From contig NZ_CP061368.1 in the NCBI RefSeq assembly GCF_014725735.1, positions 3,611,225-3,675,224 of the forward strand: a DNA stretch of 64,000 nucleotides, written 5' to 3'. Both the position numbers and the translations under genes were made by a program. Shown piece after piece: positions 18,532 to 26,976 of this stretch. Within the stretch, counting starts at the first letter, position 1. Each line of letters opens with the position of its first letter. The notes beneath the pieces were generated by a model. The model made no database searches. It saw nothing but the letters and a program-made list of their open reading frames with translations, and was not told where the DNA came from. Source of the stretch: Wenzhouxiangella sp. AB-CW3 (GTDB lineage Bacteria; Pseudomonadota; Gammaproteobacteria; Xanthomonadales; Wenzhouxiangellaceae).

Positions 18532-19143
18532 ATGACACCGGAACGCCAGCATCGCATCAGGGAAGTCGCTGCCCGCCGCCAGCCCGACCTGACGGTTTTT
18601 ATGGAGCGCGTGCACAAGCCACACAACGTGGCCGCCATCCTGCGCACCTGCGATGCCGTTGGCGTCATGCAGGCCCATGCCGTCCCGCCCACCGGCGGCA
18701 TCCCGCCGCTCAACCATACCGCCCAGGGCGCGCAACGCTGGGTCGAGCTGAAGCGCCATCGCGAGGCCGTATCCGGCCTGCGTGAACTCAGATCGGCCGG
18801 CATGGCGCTCTATGCCGCGCATTTCTCCGAGGGGGCCGTGGATTTTCGCCAGCCCGACTACACCCGGCCCACCGCGATTGTCGTGGGTACCGAACGCTTT
18901 GGTGTCAGCAGCGAGGCACTGGCCGAATGCGACGGCGAAATCGTCATTCCCATGCTCGGCATGACGCAGTCGCTGAACGTATCGGTGGCCACGGCCCTGA
19001 TCCTCTACGAGGCCCAGCGCCAGAGACAGGCTGCCGGGATGTATCATCCGCGAGGCACCGACAAGGAACCGTGCAGGGGGCTGATCGAGCGCTGGACGGC
19101 GCGCGAACTGGCACGACGGCGTCAACCGCCACCGGAGGACTGA
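18532..19143 (+). CDS. trmH: tRNA Gm18 2'-O-methyltransferase
   Basis: A SPOUT-fold methyltransferase of 203 residues that uses S-adenosylmethionine to methylate the ribose of guanosine 18 in tRNA. Three family motifs are visible: motif 1 KPHNVAAILRTCDAVGV, motif 2 AIVVGTERFGVS and motif 3 IPMLGMTQSLNVSVATALILYE, which form the knotted cofactor site. The N-terminal RQPDLTVFMERV and a basic C-terminal tail ending RELARRRQ match the tRNA-binding extensions of TrmH. It lies 48 bp after the DUF4426 gene on the same strand. Confidence 0.92.
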   Translation: MTPERQHRIREVAARRQPDLTVFMERVHKPHNVAAILRTCDAVGVMQAHAVPPTGGIPPLNHTAQGAQRWVELKRHREAVSGLRELRSAGMALYAAHFSEGAVDFRQPDYTRPTAIVVGTERFGVSSEALAECDGEIVIPMLGMTQSLNVSVATALILYEAQRQRQAAGMYHPRGTDKEPCRGLIERWTARELARRRQPPPED

Positions 19144-19188
19144 CAAGCATTCATCAGGGGGATGCAATCCAACGCACGAGGGAGATCC

Positions 19189-20487
19189 ATGAGTCAACTG
19201 TTCGAAGAATCATCCGAGATCGCGCCGGTATGGCAGGAATTACCGCGCTTTTTCCGCTATCCGTTCAAGTCCCGTATCCTGCCGGTCATTGCGGCAATCA
19301 GTGCCGCCATGGTGCTGACCGTCATTCCGATACTGGGCTTTTTCATCGGGCTGCTGCTCTGGGCCATGCTGTTCAAGCTCAGCTACGAGATCCTCAACAC
19401 CACGGCCAGTGGCATGATGGAGGGGCCGCCGTCGGTCACCCGGATCTCCGGCGGCATCATGTTCAAGCACATCGGTCTGCTGCTGGCGCTCGGATTGGGT
19501 TATGGGCTGATCGCGGGTGCGGTCGGGTCGATTTTCTTTGCCCTCCTGCTCGGGCTGTTCCTGATGCTGGCCATGCCGGCGTCGATCATGACCCTGGCCA
19601 TGACCCAGAGCCTGATCAAGGCGCTCAACCCGCTGATCTGGATTCAGTTGATGCAGACCACCGGCTGGGCCTACCTGCTGACCTCGGCATTTCTGCTATT
19701 GATGCTGTTGAGCCAGACACAGGCTGAAGCCTTGTTGCTGCCGCTGGTCGGGGGCTCGATGGTGCTGTTCACGGTCGTGTCGACATTCATCAGCGCCTAT
19801 TTCATGGCCGCCTCGTTCCACCTGATGGGCTACCTGCTCTACCAGTACCACGATGAACTGGGTATCGAGGTGTCGCTGGCAGCAAAGCGTGAGCGCGAAC
19901 AGCACGAGGACAAGGCGTCGCAACACCCCTTGATCGAAGAAGCCGCGGAGCGGGTTGCCCAGGGGCAGGCCGACGAAGCGGTTCAGGTACTGGGCGAACA
20001 AATCCGCCGCAGCGGTGCCGAGCCGGAAGTGCATGACTACTACCGCAAGCTGCTGCTCAGTCGCGACGACAAGCAGGCGCTGCTTGATCACGGACGTCAG
20101 TATGTCCCCGTGTTGCTGCATGCCTTCGAGTCCGAAAAGCGCGCCCTGGAAGTGGTGGCCGAGTGCCAGCAGATCGACCCGGCTTTTCGTCCCGAACGTC
20201 CGGGCGACATCCTGCCGCTAGCTCGCCTGGCCTTCAAGCAGGGGCGCGACGCGCTGGTCCTGCGCCTGACCAGCGGCTTCGGCAAGCGGCATCGCGATCA
20301 TCCCGACCTGGTCGAGAACTACTTTCTGGCCGCGCGAAGCATGATCAGGCAGGGAGAATCAATCGAGCGGCCACTGGGCATTGTGCGCAAGCTCAGAAAG
20401 CGTTTCCCCGACCATCCGCTGGTCGAGGAAATGGCCAGCTTCGAAGCCCGTATCGAGGCCCCGCCGGCCTTTCAGGCCGACCGCTGA
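19189..20487 (+). CDS. Multi-pass membrane protein with helical-repeat tail
   Basis: A 432-residue protein. The N-terminal half (about residues 25-215) has six or more membrane segments rich in Leu/Ile/Met and includes FKLSYEILNTTASGMMEGPPS, a pattern I associate with DUF4013-like proteins. The cytoplasmic C-terminal half is soluble and helical, with TPR-like pairs (EEAAERVAQGQADEAVQVLGEQIRR, LPLARLAFKQGRDALVLRL). The ATG at 19189 follows GAGGGAGAT at good spacing. The 3' end overlaps the convergent rhomboid gene by 16 bp. The rhomboid protein has a similar helical tail, so the two may be functionally related, but that is inference. Confidence 0.75.
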   Translation: MSQLFEESSEIAPVWQELPRFFRYPFKSRILPVIAAISAAMVLTVIPILGFFIGLLLWAMLFKLSYEILNTTASGMMEGPPSVTRISGGIMFKHIGLLLALGLGYGLIAGAVGSIFFALLLGLFLMLAMPASIMTLAMTQSLIKALNPLIWIQLMQTTGWAYLLTSAFLLLMLLSQTQAEALLLPLVGGSMVLFTVVSTFISAYFMAASFHLMGYLLYQYHDELGIEVSLAAKREREQHEDKASQHPLIEEAAERVAQGQADEAVQVLGEQIRRSGAEPEVHDYYRKLLLSRDDKQALLDHGRQYVPVLLHAFESEKRALEVVAECQQIDPAFRPERPGDILPLARLAFKQGRDALVLRLTSGFGKRHRDHPDLVENYFLAARSMIRQGESIERPLGIVRKLRKRFPDHPLVEEMASFEARIEAPPAFQADR

Positions 20488-21917
20488 TGCAACTGCCGGT
20501 ATCGACGGGCGCGTGAGTCGCCATCGCACTCCAGGCGGTCGGCCAGCAGGCCGGCCGCCTCGTCCAGCCCGGCGATGGGCCGCGTACTGCGCGCCATGAC
20601 ATCAACCAGGAAACAGGCCTGATCCACCGCGCCCCAGCGCGCCAGCCGGCCGGCCAGGCTGACCGCCAGCGGCGCCGACATTTTCAGGTGTTTTCCGCGC
20701 AGGCGCCGGTATTCGGCAAAAGCGTCCACGACCAGTTCGCGCTGCTCGGGCGTATCGCCGGGCAGACGCAGAATGCGCTTCATCGCAATATCCAGGTCAG
20801 GATCTTCGCTTCTCAAACGACAGGCCGCCAGGTAGAGCGACCACAACCTGGCCTCGTCACCATGGCGCTTGAGAAGCGGCTTCAGCAAACGCTTGGCGCG
20901 GACCGGATCCAGCGCCTCCAGCGCCTTGCGCGCTTCGGCCACGGTCTTGCGGTCGCTGTGAACATCAGGCCCGCTGTCCTGGTCGAGCGTCTCGTGGTTG
21001 ACCTGCCCGGCACGCACCAGCAACCAACCCACCAGCGCCCCGGTGACGATGCCGCCGGCATGCGCCTCATAGGCGATGTTGCTGCCCTCGAAAAGCATCC
21101 ATTGCAGCATCTCCCAGCCCAGCCAGAGCGGCAGCAGGACCAGCGCCGGCGCACGCACGTAGTCGAAGTAGACGAAAGCCCAGTAAAAAAAGCGCACCTT
21201 GCGCAGCCCATAGACCACGGCCAGACCACCCATCAGACCGGCAATCGCGCCGGAAGCACCCAGTGAACCCGTGGCCGCACCCCAATTGACGGTCAGCGAC
21301 ACAGCTGCCGACCCCAGCCCGCTGATCAGGTACAGGCCCAGGTAGCGCAGGCCACCCAGCGCCGGTTCCAACAGGATGCCCAGCAGCACCAGGAACAGCA
21401 TGTTGCCCACCAGGTGCCCGACACCACCATGCATGAACATGTGCATGATCAGGCTGCCGGCCTCGACCTCGTCGTAGTAGAGCAGGTAGCGGCGAGTAAA
21501 GCTGGCCTCGCGGTCGGCTTCCAGCCTCTCGCGGGCTTCGCGCCATCGGGCGATCTCCTCGCTGTCGGGGTCGATGACCAAGCCGGCTTCCAGGTCACGG
21601 TGAAAGTCGGGTTCGCTGTCGATCACGGCCAGGCGCAGGCGGTCGCTCCAGGACCACTCGCCGGGCTCGGGCAACCACTCATCCATTTCCTCGGGGTCGG
21701 CCTCCAGCCCGTGAGCCCGCTCGGCCCAGTCCGTGAACCACTGCCATTCTTCGGCCAGCACCCCGGATTCAACGTAGCGATCGACGGCCTGTTCTTCGAT
21801 CTGCCTGTCGCCGCCTTGCAGCAACAGGAAAACCAGCAGGTTGACCAGCACTATGGCGGCAGTTACATAAGGAAAGTTCTCGCGGGTCGGCTTGCGGTCC
21901 AGCGGCAATATAAGCAC
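20472..21917 (-). CDS. Rhomboid-family intramembrane serine protease
   Basis: A 481-residue protein. The rhomboid core is recognisable from HMFMHGGVGHLVGNMLFLVLLG, through the catalytic serine in GASGAIAGLMGG, to the catalytic histidine in YEAHAGGIVTGALVG. Compared with minimal rhomboids it has a long soluble insertion (about residues 40-150) after the first membrane segment. It also has a cytoplasmic helical tail of about 160 residues with alpha-solenoid character (RKALEALDPVRAKRLLKPLLKR). The GTG at 21917 is preferred because AGGAGGGA lies seven bases upstream on the minus strand; an ATG at 21977 is possible. Substrates are unknown. Confidence 0.88.
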   Translation of the reverse strand: MLILPLDRKPTRENFPYVTAAIVLVNLLVFLLLQGGDRQIEEQAVDRYVESGVLAEEWQWFTDWAERAHGLEADPEEMDEWLPEPGEWSWSDRLRLAVIDSEPDFHRDLEAGLVIDPDSEEIARWREARERLEADREASFTRRYLLYYDEVEAGSLIMHMFMHGGVGHLVGNMLFLVLLGILLEPALGGLRYLGLYLISGLGSAAVSLTVNWGAATGSLGASGAIAGLMGGLAVVYGLRKVRFFYWAFVYFDYVRAPALVLLPLWLGWEMLQWMLFEGSNIAYEAHAGGIVTGALVGWLLVRAGQVNHETLDQDSGPDVHSDRKTVAEARKALEALDPVRAKRLLKPLLKRHGDEARLWSLYLAACRLRSEDPDLDIAMKRILRLPGDTPEQRELVVDAFAEYRRLRGKHLKMSAPLAVSLAGRLARWGAVDQACFLVDVMARSTRPIAGLDEAAGLLADRLECDGDSRARRYRQLHQRSA

Positions 21918-21989
21918 GGTGCGTCCCTCCTGCTCAAGGCGGTGCGATCGAGCCCCTCCCGACCGCAGCCAATCCACCTTGTTCTCTAT

Positions 21990-22586
21990 CTAAGGATACA
22001 ACAGCGTCTCCTGCCAATCACCCGCGACGTGGCGATAGCACACGCGCTCATGCAACCTCGACTCACGGCCGTACCAGAACTCGACCTGGCGGGGTTTGAC
22101 CCGATAGCCCGACCAGTGCGGGGGGCGCGGCACATCCTGGCCGGCATAGCGCTGCTCGTACTCGCGCACGCGATCGAGCAGATCCTGGCGCGACGGCAAC
22201 TCGCTCGACTGCAGGGACGCCCAGGCCCCGATCTGGCTGCCGCGCGGCCGACTGGCAAAGTAGGCGTCGGCTTCCTCGTTGCTGACGGCCTCGACCCGGC
22301 CCTCGACCAGCACCTGCTCGGCCAATTCCCGCCACCAGAACACCAGCGCGACATCCGGGCAGGCATTCAGGTGCCGACCCTTGCGAGATTCCAGGTTGGT
22401 GTAGAACACGAAACCCTGCTCGTCCATGTCCTTGAGCAGGACGGTGCGCGCCGTCGGTCGGCCGGAGGCATCGACCGTGGCCAGGGTCATGGCGGTGGGC
22501 TCGGGCACCCCGGCGGCCACCGCGCGATCGAAGCCATCGCGGAAGCGCTCGACCATGCCGGCGGTCAAGTCAGTTGTTGTCGTCAT
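21990..22586 (-). CDS. pdxH: Pyridoxamine 5'-phosphate oxidase
   Basis: An FMN enzyme that oxidises pyridoxine or pyridoxamine 5'-phosphate to PLP. Length 198 residues. Motifs are AMTLATVDASGRPTARTVLLK, FVFYTNLESRKGRHL, the FMN/substrate region RGSQIGAWAS with its conserved QSS, and the C-terminal signature VEFWYGRESRLHERVCYRH. It overlaps the upstream epimerase gene by four bases, so the two are probably cotranscribed. The PLP-binding proteins YggS and the PLP enzyme at 47122-48078 depend on the same cofactor. Confidence 0.95.
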   Translation of the reverse strand: MTTTTDLTAGMVERFRDGFDRAVAAGVPEPTAMTLATVDASGRPTARTVLLKDMDEQGFVFYTNLESRKGRHLNACPDVALVFWWRELAEQVLVEGRVEAVSNEEADAYFASRPRGSQIGAWASLQSSELPSRQDLLDRVREYEQRYAGQDVPRPPHWSGYRVKPRQVEFWYGRESRLHERVCYRHVAGDWQETLLYP

Positions 22587-23401
22587 GGCAGCATTGCTCC
22601 ATATCCATGCCTGTAATCGGGAAACTCGAAGCGGAATCCGGTCGCCAGCAGGCGGTTGTTGGCCACGCGCTTGCCCTGTGCGCCCGATGCCTGCGACGCC
22701 AGGCGCTCTGGTGCCGGCAGATCCAGTCGATGCGACAGCCAGTCGAGCACTTGGCAGCGCGGTGTCGGAGCACCATCGCTGGCACAGTACACCGGTTCGG
22801 GGGCATCCAGTTCAAGCAGGTGTGCAAGAACGGCCGCGCAGTCTTCGACGTGAACGCGGTTGGTCCACTGGGGCGGGTCTTCACGGCACGTGGCCCGGCC
22901 ATCGCGCAGCGACCTGAGCAGCGCATCGCGCCCGGGACCATAAATGCCGGCGAAGCGAACGGCAACGGCATCGGCCACCGCCTCCCGAGCGATACGCTCG
23001 CCTTCCAGCACCAGCCGGCCATTGAAGCGGGCCGGCTGGGTCAGCGAACGTTCATCGACCCACTCACCGTCATCCTGGCCATACACCGAGGTGCTGGAGA
23101 CATACAGCAGCCGATCGGTGCGCACGTGTTCGAGCAGATTGGACAGCCCTTCGACATAAGCCTGTCGGTAACCGGTCTCGTCGCGTAGCGAGGGCGTGGC
23201 CTGGTAGACGACGGCATCCCAGTCGGTCTCGAGTGTCTTGAGAGTATCGGGCCGAAACAGGTCAGCGCCGACAGCGATGAGGTCGTCCGACAAGCGGTCC
23301 GGGCGACGTCGCAGGCCGGTCACTGTCCAGTCAGTGTTCCGTAGCCGCCGGGCCAGACGCAGCCCCAGGTCTCCACAACCGGCAATCAGCAACCTCGGCA
23401 T
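22583..23401 (-). CDS. NAD(P)-dependent epimerase/reductase-like protein
   Basis: An atypical short-chain dehydrogenase of 272 residues related to YeeZ-like proteins. A glycine-rich nucleotide site is at the start (LLIAGCGDLGLRLARRL). The segment LLYVSSTSVYGQDDGEWVDE contains the Ser and Tyr of the extended-SDR active site, but the usual YxxxK lysine is not obvious. The downstream RFAGIYGPGRDALL is typical of the family. The substrate is unknown. It overlaps pdxH by four bases and lies seven bases after the exosortase gene, suggesting one operon xrtH-epimerase-pdxH. Confidence 0.85.
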   Translation of the reverse strand: MPRLLIAGCGDLGLRLARRLRNTDWTVTGLRRRPDRLSDDLIAVGADLFRPDTLKTLETDWDAVVYQATPSLRDETGYRQAYVEGLSNLLEHVRTDRLLYVSSTSVYGQDDGEWVDERSLTQPARFNGRLVLEGERIAREAVADAVAVRFAGIYGPGRDALLRSLRDGRATCREDPPQWTNRVHVEDCAAVLAHLLELDAPEPVYCASDGAPTPRCQVLDWLSHRLDLPAPERLASQASGAQGKRVANNRLLATGFRFEFPDYRHGYGAMLP

Positions 23402-23408
23402 GGCGGGC

Positions 23409-23939
23409 TCAACCCGTGCCGACCGGCGCCTCGACGGCGTCTTTTCCGGAGCCGCCGCCTTCGCGCGGCGGCAGCATGCGCAGCCAGATCAGCCACACCA
23501 CCAGCGCATCCAGAATGATCAGGGCCTGCCAGAGATAGAGGTGAAACCAGTTGAACCAGGTCATGTTCCACTGCCCCAGGTAGAACAGGCTGATGATGCG
23601 CACCAGGTTCAGACCCTGAATGGCACAGAAGCCAATCGCGAAACCGATCAGCTTGTGCTTGAGGGGGGCGGGAAAGGCAAATATGGCCGCAAACAGGATG
23701 ATCAGCGCCTCAACGCCGTTGCAGCCCGGTTCGATGCTGACGGCAAAACCGCTCTCCAGGTCGCGGATGACCTTGCCGGCCGATTCCACCCCGCTGTCGA
23801 ACAACTCGATGATGAACACGCTGACACTGGCAATGACGCTGGTAAACGGCAGAATCACGGCCTCCTGCACCGGCTGCAGCACCTCGAGGGTGAACAGCAC
23901 CAGGATCAGAACCACGAACAGTATGGAAAAACGCAGCAT
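23409..23939 (-). CDS. xrtH: Exosortase H-type transpeptidase
   Basis: A polytopic membrane protein of 176 residues with the exosortase/archaeosortase catalytic triad in the expected order: C73 in IEPGCNGVEALIILFAAI, R114 in LNLVRIISLFYLG and H133 in WFHLYLWQALI. These enzymes cut C-terminal sorting signals of exported proteins. The short form with EPGCNGVEA matches exosortase H, which works on IPTLxxWG-CTERM proteins. The start at 23939 places the first membrane helix at the N-terminus; 39 residues further upstream in the frame are not family-like. No protein with a CTERM signal is encoded in this window, so targets lie elsewhere. Confidence 0.85.
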   Translation of the reverse strand: MLRFSILFVVLILVLFTLEVLQPVQEAVILPFTSVIASVSVFIIELFDSGVESAGKVIRDLESGFAVSIEPGCNGVEALIILFAAIFAFPAPLKHKLIGFAIGFCAIQGLNLVRIISLFYLGQWNMTWFNWFHLYLWQALIILDALVVWLIWLRMLPPREGGGSGKDAVEAPVGTG

Positions 23940-24099
23940 GACAGGGTCTGGACTTCGCTTGGGCCGGAGCGCGGTTGGATCGCAAAGTGTACCGAAAGTG
24001 CCGCCAGAGCGCAGGACCAATTGCTGCGGCCTGCGCCTTGACGGCAGATCGGACATTGCGCAGACTCTGATGCTCTCAAGTCACAGGAGGTACTCGCAC

Positions 24100-24573
24100 A
24101 TGAGACAGTTGATTGGCCTGACGGCCCTGGCGGTCGTGGTCGCCCTGGCATCCGCTACCGCCATGGCGCAGCTTTCGGTGGACGACCAGATCAAGTTTCG
24201 CCAGTCCGGTTACACCTTCATGTCCTGGAACATGGGACGCATCAAGGCCCAGGTGGTCGATGGCGACGTACCCTACGACCCGGCCCAGGTACAGCGCGCC
24301 GCCGACGTCATCGCGGCCATTGCCAACTCCGGCATGAGCGCCCTGTATGGCCCCGGAAGCGACGAGGGCACGGGCTGGAAACCGACCCGGCTGAAGTCGG
24401 AGTTTTTCGAGGATCTCGACAAGGTGGGCGAAATTGCCGGCCGCTTTATCGAGGAGGCCAACAGCCTGCAGGAAGTGGCGGCCAGCGAAGACCCCGACGC
24501 GATTGCCAGTCAGTTCAACAACCTCGCACGTGCCTGCGGCACCTGCCACGACAACTTCCGCGCTTCGGAATAG
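24100..24573 (+). CDS. Cytochrome c' (class II c-type cytochrome)
   Basis: A 157-residue periplasmic haem protein. The signal peptide MRQLIGLTALAVVVALASATAMA is followed by the four-helix-bundle pattern of cytochrome c': IKFRQSGYTFMSWNMGRIKA near the N-terminus and the haem site CGTCH (146-150) near the C-terminus. Family members bind nitric oxide and give protection against it. The start at 24100 has an excellent AGGAGG ten bases upstream. It is divergent from xrtH and convergent with a cytochrome b561 gene. That pairing suggests electron exchange with the quinone pool, which is inference. Confidence 0.92.
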   Translation: MRQLIGLTALAVVVALASATAMAQLSVDDQIKFRQSGYTFMSWNMGRIKAQVVDGDVPYDPAQVQRAADVIAAIANSGMSALYGPGSDEGTGWKPTRLKSEFFEDLDKVGEIAGRFIEEANSLQEVAASEDPDAIASQFNNLARACGTCHDNFRASE

Positions 24574-24574
24574 G

Positions 24575-24602
24575 GTTTAGGTTTCAGGTTTCAGGGTTCA
24601 GG
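24575..24602. repeat. GGTTTCAGG repeat arm
   Basis: Imperfect tandem copies of GGTTTCAGG / GGTTCAGG lie just after the cytochrome c' stop. The same words form a full inverted repeat at 61534-61611. Here only one arm is visible, so this looks like a half copy or remnant. Confidence 0.7.
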
Positions 24603-24629
24603 TCGGGAAGGACCCTGCCAGAGGCCGTT

Positions 24630-25322
24630 TTACCAGCCCAGGTCGGGCGATGCTTCCGGTGGTGGCGGCAGCAGGCCGCCGTTGGCCACCCAGAGTGCGC
24701 CGGCGGTGATGGCCAGGGCGATCAGCAGGGCCACCCAGCCGCCGCCGCGCGCCGATTCGGCGTCGGTGCCGTCGGCTGCCCGGCCCGTGATCATGGGGCG
24801 GATCAGGGGTTTTTTCAGCACCAGGCTGTAGAAGGCGACTGCCGCCAGGTGCAGCGCCACCAGGCCGTAGATCACCCATTCCATCTGCATGTGCAGTCCG
24901 GTCAGTCGGCTGCTGGTCGCGCTGTCGACCAGTGATCTGAGCGGGCCGGTATAGGCGATGTCGTCGTCGGCGAACAGCCCGGTGGTGGCCTGGAAGGCAA
25001 GCACCCCCAGCATGGCCAGGACCGACAACGCGGCCAGCGGGGTATGCCCCGGGCGATGCCATTGACTCCGCCACCAGGCCAGCAGCCGGCCCGGCGTGGG
25101 GAAAAACCGGCTGAAGCGCGCATGCGTCGAGCCGATCACGCCCCACACCAGCCGAAATACCAGCAGCCCGAAGATGGCCAGGCCGAATCGCTCGTGCCAG
25201 GCCATCCAGCTCCCGCCGAGCTGCACCGTCACGACGGCGCCCACCAGGCAGATGACCAGCAGCCAGTGGAACAGGCGCAGCGGCAGGTCCCAGACCAGGG
25301 GTGGACGATGGTCGACTGACAT
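24630..25322 (-). CDS. Cytochrome b561-type membrane cytochrome
   Basis: An integral membrane di-haem cytochrome b of 230 residues from the b561/Ni-Fe hydrogenase b-subunit group. It has the N-terminal WDLPLRLFHWLLV with a haem-ligand His, WHERFGLAIFGLLVFRLVWGVIGS with a second, and later histidines in GLHMQMEWVIYGLVALHLAAV. The ATG at 25322 was chosen because it begins directly before the conserved VWDLPLRLFHW. Such proteins pass electrons between quinol and periplasmic c-type cytochromes and often sit beside cytochrome c' genes, as here. It is 19 bp downstream of putP, but functional linkage to putP is not implied. Confidence 0.88.
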   Translation of the reverse strand: MSVDHRPPLVWDLPLRLFHWLLVICLVGAVVTVQLGGSWMAWHERFGLAIFGLLVFRLVWGVIGSTHARFSRFFPTPGRLLAWWRSQWHRPGHTPLAALSVLAMLGVLAFQATTGLFADDDIAYTGPLRSLVDSATSSRLTGLHMQMEWVIYGLVALHLAAVAFYSLVLKKPLIRPMITGRAADGTDAESARGGGWVALLIALAITAGALWVANGGLLPPPPEASPDLGW

Positions 25323-25341
25323 GGTGCGAGCCCCCGAAGCC

Positions 25342-26796
25342 TTACTGCAGCATCCTGGCAAAGCGTTGCTCGGCGCGCTCGTCGGGCATCAATCGGCTGA
25401 ACACGGCCGCGGCCAGGGCGGCGAAGATGGCGCCGGGAAGAATCTCGTAGACATCGAACAGTCCGCCCTCCAGCGGCTGCCAGACGAGCACGGTCAGCCC
25501 GCCGGCCAGCATGCCCGCCGCGGCGCCGGTGCGGCTCATGGCCTTCCAGTACAGCGACATGACGATGACCGGGCCGAAGGCCGCACCCAGGCCGGCCCAG
25601 GCGTGGGCGACCAGGTCGAGCACCATGCGGTCGGGGTCGGCGGCCAGCCACAGCGCGATCAGCGCGATGACGATCACCGAGCCGCGACCGATCCAGACCA
25701 GTTCGGTCTGGGTGGCATCGGGGCGCAGCAGGCCCTTGTAGAAATCTTCGGCGACCACCGAAGAGGCCACCAGCAGTTGCGAGTCGGCCGTGGACATGAC
25801 CGCGGCCAGGATGGCGGCCAGGCAGAAGCCGGCCACCAGCGGGTGGAACAGCACTTCGACTAAGCGTATGAACACGGTTTCTGCGTCGGCGCCTTCCAGC
25901 GGCTCGGCCAGGCCGCCGATGCCGGCCATGCCGACGAGGATGGCGGCGACCAGGCAGATCGCGGCCCAGCTGACCGCGATGCGGCGCGCGCGGGTGAGCT
26001 GGCCGGCGGAGCGAATGCCCATGAAGCGGGCCAGAATGTGGGGCTGGCCGAAGTAACCCAGCCCCCAGGCCAGCAGTGAAATGATCGCCAGCAGGCCCAG
26101 TGCCTGGCCGTCGGTGTCGGTGAAGGGATTGAGCATTTCCGGGTTGGCCGCACGTACCGACTCGACCAGTCCGATATCGCCGAAACCCATCACCATGATG
26201 GGCACGGCCACCAGTGCCAGCAGCATCAACAGCGCTTGCAATGCGTCGGTCCAGCTCACCGCCAGGTAACCACCCAGGAAGGTGTAGACGATGATCGCCG
26301 CCGCACCGGCGCCGACCGCCCACATGTAGGACATCTCGAACACGGTCTCGAACAGGCGCCCGCCGGCGACCAGGCCGGCACTGACATACAGGGCGAAGAA
26401 CACGAAGATGAACACGCCGGGAATCACCCGCAGCAGTCCGGAGGTGTCGGCGAAGCGTCGCTCGAAGTAGTCCGGCAGGGTCAGGGAGTCATCGAGGGAT
26501 TCGGTGGCCACGCGCAGTCGTTGCGAGACCAGCAGCCAGTTCAGCCAGGTGCCGATCAACAGCCCGACGGCAATCCAGCCGGCCTCCAGGCCGCCGAGGT
26601 AGGCGGCCCCGGGCAGGCCCAGCAACAGCCAGCCGCTCATGTCCGAGGCGCCGGCGGACAGGGCGGTGACCCCGCTTCCCAGACGGCGCCCGCCCAGAAT
26701 GTAGTCGGAGAGATCCTGTGTCCGCTGCCAGGCAACAATGCCCAGCCCGAGCAGAATCACGAAATACAGGCCAAAAGTGGAATAGGTCGCGATCAT
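25342..26796 (-). CDS. putP: Sodium/proline symporter
   Basis: A sodium:solute symporter of 484 residues with about 13 membrane segments. The N-terminus (FGLYFVILLGLGIVAW, LSDYILGGRRLGSGVTALSAGASDMSGWLLLGLPGAAY) and later GYFGQPHILARFM and AAVMSTADSQLLVASS are characteristic of PutP. The SADMSGW-type segment and the conserved Ser in the STADSQLL region form the sodium and proline sites in characterised transporters. Start ATG 26796 has AGGGAGAAA upstream. It is divergent from the tricorn-like protease with 180 bp between, so released peptides and proline uptake could be linked, but this is only context. Confidence 0.93.
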   Translation of the reverse strand: MIATYSTFGLYFVILLGLGIVAWQRTQDLSDYILGGRRLGSGVTALSAGASDMSGWLLLGLPGAAYLGGLEAGWIAVGLLIGTWLNWLLVSQRLRVATESLDDSLTLPDYFERRFADTSGLLRVIPGVFIFVFFALYVSAGLVAGGRLFETVFEMSYMWAVGAGAAAIIVYTFLGGYLAVSWTDALQALLMLLALVAVPIMVMGFGDIGLVESVRAANPEMLNPFTDTDGQALGLLAIISLLAWGLGYFGQPHILARFMGIRSAGQLTRARRIAVSWAAICLVAAILVGMAGIGGLAEPLEGADAETVFIRLVEVLFHPLVAGFCLAAILAAVMSTADSQLLVASSVVAEDFYKGLLRPDATQTELVWIGRGSVIVIALIALWLAADPDRMVLDLVAHAWAGLGAAFGPVIVMSLYWKAMSRTGAAAGMLAGGLTVLVWQPLEGGLFDVYEILPGAIFAALAAAVFSRLMPDERAEQRFARMLQ

Positions 26797-26976
26797 GGCT
26801 GTTTCTCCCTGGTGATCTCTTGCATCGCAAACAGCACGCCGGCAGGCTGCCCAGACCCCGCCGCAGTCTATCACGGCATCGCCATTGGACACCCCCGCCG
26901 TGCCGCCCGTGCGCCTGGATGGCGAATCGGTTACCTTTAGCGTCCACTTTATCGGACCGCAAGATACCTGACTGCC

